64,000 nucleotides of DNA, from positions 1 through 64,000 of the forward strand of contig CAUZOB010000001.1 of assembly GCA_963581185.1 (NCBI GenBank), in the 5' to 3' direction. The position numbers were made by a program, and so were the translations under genes. Below the pieces are notes generated by a model, which worked only from the letters and a program-made list of their open reading frames with translations, made no database searches and had not been told where the DNA came from. The stretch is from SAT2750 sp963581185. GTDB lineage: Bacteria; Planctomycetota; Planctomycetia; Pirellulales; Pirellulaceae. The stretch's first letter is position 1. Every line of letters starts with the position of its first letter. Positions 62,021 to 64,000 of this stretch are shown piece by piece.

Positions 62021-63502
62021 CTAGCTCTCAAAAACCTCGCGGACCACGTGCGACTCATCCGGACCGGTCAAGCGCTGGTCCAGGCCCTGGTAGAAGAATG
62101 CCAGCTGCTCGTGATCGAGTCCCATCAGGTGCAGGATCGTGGCATGCAGGTCGGAGACATGCACGGGCCTGTCAATGCTGCCGAAGCCAAAGTCGTCGGT
62201 CACGCCGATCGCCTGACCACCTCGCACGCCACCACCGGCCAACCACATGCTGAAAGCATGCCAGTTGTGATCGCGGCCTGGCTTATCAACTCCCTCACTC
62301 GTCGGCGTGCGGCCAAACTCGCCGCCCCAGACAAACAGCGTCTCGTCCCAGAGGCCACAGTCCTTCATATCCTGCATCAATGCCGCCATCGGACCATCTG
62401 TTTCTCCGGCATGCAGCTTGTGGTTCGTAATGCAATCTGTATGGCCGTCCCAGGTATCCTCGATATGTCCGCCGCCGGAATAGAGCTGGACAAACCGCAC
62501 TCCCTTTTCCAGCAAGCGTTTGGTAACCAGGCACTTGCGGCCAAAGTCACTTGTGAGCGGGTTATCCAGCCCGTATCGCTCGTGCGTCTGCTTGGATTCT
62601 CTACCCAGGTCAACAACACCCTGGGCAGCAGATTGCATGCGAAAAGCGAGTTCGTACGATTCAATTCGAGCTGCCAGTTCTGATTCTCGCTGGCGTTGCA
62701 GCAGGTGCTGCTTGTTCAGTTTTCCCAGCAGGTCGAGGCTGCGGCGCTGACCCTCAGGGCTGATGCCGGCCGGGTTGTTGAGGTTCAACAGCGGCACGTC
62801 GCCGCTGCGAAAATGTGTACCCTGGTAAGCGGCCGGTATGTAGCCGCTGCTCCAGTTCGACGCGCTGCCAATCGGCCCTCCGCGGGGATCGATCATCACC
62901 ACGTAGCCGGGCAGGTTCTGGTTAAATGTCCCCAGGCCATAGTTGACCCAGGAGCCCAGGCTGGGACTGCCAATCCCCACCTTGCCGGTATTCATCTGGA
63001 TACAACCCGAGGCATGGGCCGCCGTGTCGGTGTACATCGAACGAATCACACAAAGATCGTCGGCATGTTTGGAGAGCTGCGGGTAGAGGCTGCTGATCGG
63101 CAAGCCACTCTCGCCGAACTGTTTGAACGGGAACGGTGACTTCATCAAGTAACCAATCGGTCGGCCGTTCGATCCAACCTCCAACTCACCCACGTACTTC
63201 TCCCCATCATGCTTGTCCAGCATCGGCTTGGGGTCGAACGTGTCGACCTGGCTCGGCCCGCCATTCATGAAGAAGAAGACGCAGCGGGTTGCGCGGGGCT
63301 TGAAGTGCGGTTCTCTGGGTGCCAGCAGCCCCTCTGGACCGGTCTGGGGTTCGGCCTGCAGTTGATCGAAATAGCCATCGCGACTGAGTAGATCCAGCAG
63401 GGCCAGGCCGGTAAACCCCGCTCCCCCTTCCCACAACATCTGGCGACGTGTCTGGCCACAGCCTGTCTGGTTGGGAATCAGCTGTCGATGTGAGGTTGTC
63501 AT
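62021..63502 (-). CDS. DUF1501 family protein, Tat-exported
   Basis: 493 residues from the ATG at 63502, with GGAG 8-12 bases before it; nine extra codons upstream belong to the frame. A twin-arginine-like leader TRRQMLWEGGAGFTGLALLD follows. Features: CVFFFMNGGPSQVDTFDPKP near residue 72, LCVIRSMYTDTAAHASGCIQ, and LFVWGGEFGRTPTSEGVDKPG. It is the longer DUF1501 type usually paired with a DUF1549/DUF1553 protein that also has a PSCyt1 domain, and the partner lies 23 bases upstream. Function unknown; exported. Confidence 0.94.
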   Translation of the reverse strand: MTTSHRQLIPNQTGCGQTRRQMLWEGGAGFTGLALLDLLSRDGYFDQLQAEPQTGPEGLLAPREPHFKPRATRCVFFFMNGGPSQVDTFDPKPMLDKHDGEKYVGELEVGSNGRPIGYLMKSPFPFKQFGESGLPISSLYPQLSKHADDLCVIRSMYTDTAAHASGCIQMNTGKVGIGSPSLGSWVNYGLGTFNQNLPGYVVMIDPRGGPIGSASNWSSGYIPAAYQGTHFRSGDVPLLNLNNPAGISPEGQRRSLDLLGKLNKQHLLQRQRESELAARIESYELAFRMQSAAQGVVDLGRESKQTHERYGLDNPLTSDFGRKCLVTKRLLEKGVRFVQLYSGGGHIEDTWDGHTDCITNHKLHAGETDGPMAALMQDMKDCGLWDETLFVWGGEFGRTPTSEGVDKPGRDHNWHAFSMWLAGGGVRGGQAIGVTDDFGFGSIDRPVHVSDLHATILHLMGLDHEQLAFFYQGLDQRLTGPDESHVVREVFES

Positions 63503-63525
63503 CTGGGGAGCTCCGTCACGATTTA

Positions 63526-64000
63526 TCAATCGGAATATACGATTTCGTTGAGGTTCAATAAGATTCGGCAGAACTGCACCAGGGCAACATGCTCGGGGGC
63601 CATGCCGGCCTGGTCCGGCTGCCTGCGAGCGAGCTCGGTTTCCTGCTCAAGGAATTCCAGCGTCACTCGCTTTTCCTGCCCGCTGGGGAATCGAGAGAGT
63701 GCCAGCCGATAAGCAAGTCTCACCTGGTCCACCGGCCTGGGTCCTGCTTCGCTAACTAGCCTGTCTGCCAGGTAGCCGGCCTGGCGATTGACAAAGTCGC
63801 CGTTGAACATCGTCAGCGCCTGCGGCGCGACGCTGGTAACAAGTCGCTCGGGGGCAGGACGCGTCGTGTCGCAGAGGTCCAGTACCTCCAGGAACGGTAC
63901 GATCAACGATCGCTTGACATAAGCATAGATGGTGCGGCGATTGGCACTCTGTTCATCGAAAGCTGGCCAGATCGACCTCTTGTCGGCATGACCGTCGAGC
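63526..64000 (-). CDS. DUF1549/DUF1553 family protein, C-terminal part
   Basis: The gene runs off the right end; about 157 codons are inside. The reading frame is open to position 64000, reading NRRTIYAYVKRSLIVPFLEV and PERLVTSVAPQALTMFNGDF, the standard DUF1553 C-terminal blocks. A start shown by a downstream ATG at 63906 would be artificial, as homology continues upstream of it. The end carries FCRILLNLNEIVYSD, also typical. It precedes the DUF1501 gene at 63502 as in other planctomycete pairs. Confidence 0.9.
   Translation of the reverse strand, partial: LDGHADKRSIWPAFDEQSANRRTIYAYVKRSLIVPFLEVLDLCDTTRPAPERLVTSVAPQALTMFNGDFVNRQAGYLADRLVSEAGPRPVDQVRLAYRLALSRFPSGQEKRVTLEFLEQETELARRQPDQAGMAPEHVALVQFCRILLNLNEIVYSD

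Overview
The window reads as a piece of a planctomycete chromosome of the Pirellulales/Planctomycetales kind. This rests on gene content: repeated pairs of DUF1549/DUF1553 (Planctomycete cytochrome C family) proteins with Tat-exported DUF1501 proteins, several DUF1080 domains, PQQ-type beta-propellers, WD40 repeats, a CRTAC1-like FG-GAP protein and many secreted enzymes. The DNA is GC-rich, so long antisense reading frames are common; these are treated as shadows. I see no rRNA, insertion sequence, phage or CRISPR array.

Layout. 1-3088 (minus): start of an ABC-2 permease, its ATPase, and a secreted glycoside-hydrolase-like protein. 3213-7658: a di-heme peroxidase divergent from a DUF1549/1553 + DUF1501 pair, followed by an LRR/coiled-coil protein (7664-8773), a degenerate tRNA (8790-8865) and a secreted protein of unknown function (8941-9867). 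9864-18834 (minus): a seven-gene operon with two FAD amine dehydrogenases, EtfB, EtfA, a membrane Fe-S EtfD/DgcB-like protein, a transporter and a Rieske oxygenase. It looks like a pathway that demethylates N-methylated (betaine-type) compounds and sends electrons to quinone. 18882-30496: secreted or hydrolytic genes (PhoD-like phosphatase, DUF1080-sugar dehydrogenase fusion, D-aminoacylase, isochorismatase, DUF1080-PQQ-EF-hand fusion). 30497-36654: a frameshifted small membrane-protein gene, then a DUF1549, DUF1501, WD40, C1B peptidase operon that contains a heptanucleotide repeat array. 36807-49510: mostly single genes (second D-aminoacylase, M20 and M81 hydrolases, FG-GAP protein, beta-helix protein, two MFS transporters, UxuA-like enzyme, SGNH protein). 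49695-58566 (plus): thymidine kinase, quinoprotein, SDR, a peroxiredoxin-like gene with an in-frame TGA, and a tightly packed MFS / NHL / opine-dehydrogenase-like / isochorismatase / WD40 group. 58568-64000: DUF1501, a Na/phosphate cotransporter, and another DUF1501 + DUF1553 pair running off the end.

Most notable: the gene at 52539-53063 encodes a Prx-like (AhpC/TSA_2, SelL-related) protein whose first redox cysteine codon is TGA, giving a UxxC motif. A hairpin with the geometry of a bacterial SECIS element starts 7 nt after the TGA. A standard ORF caller would miss it or split it. It is most simply read as a selenoprotein; the Sec machinery is not in this window.

Second in interest is the ETF-linked demethylation operon. 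Smaller oddities are the degenerate tRNA, the telomere-like heptamer array overlapping a stop codon, the one-base frameshift, and an MFS transporter with a loop insert of about 130 residues. Functions are inferred from motifs and gene order by eye; no database search was run.
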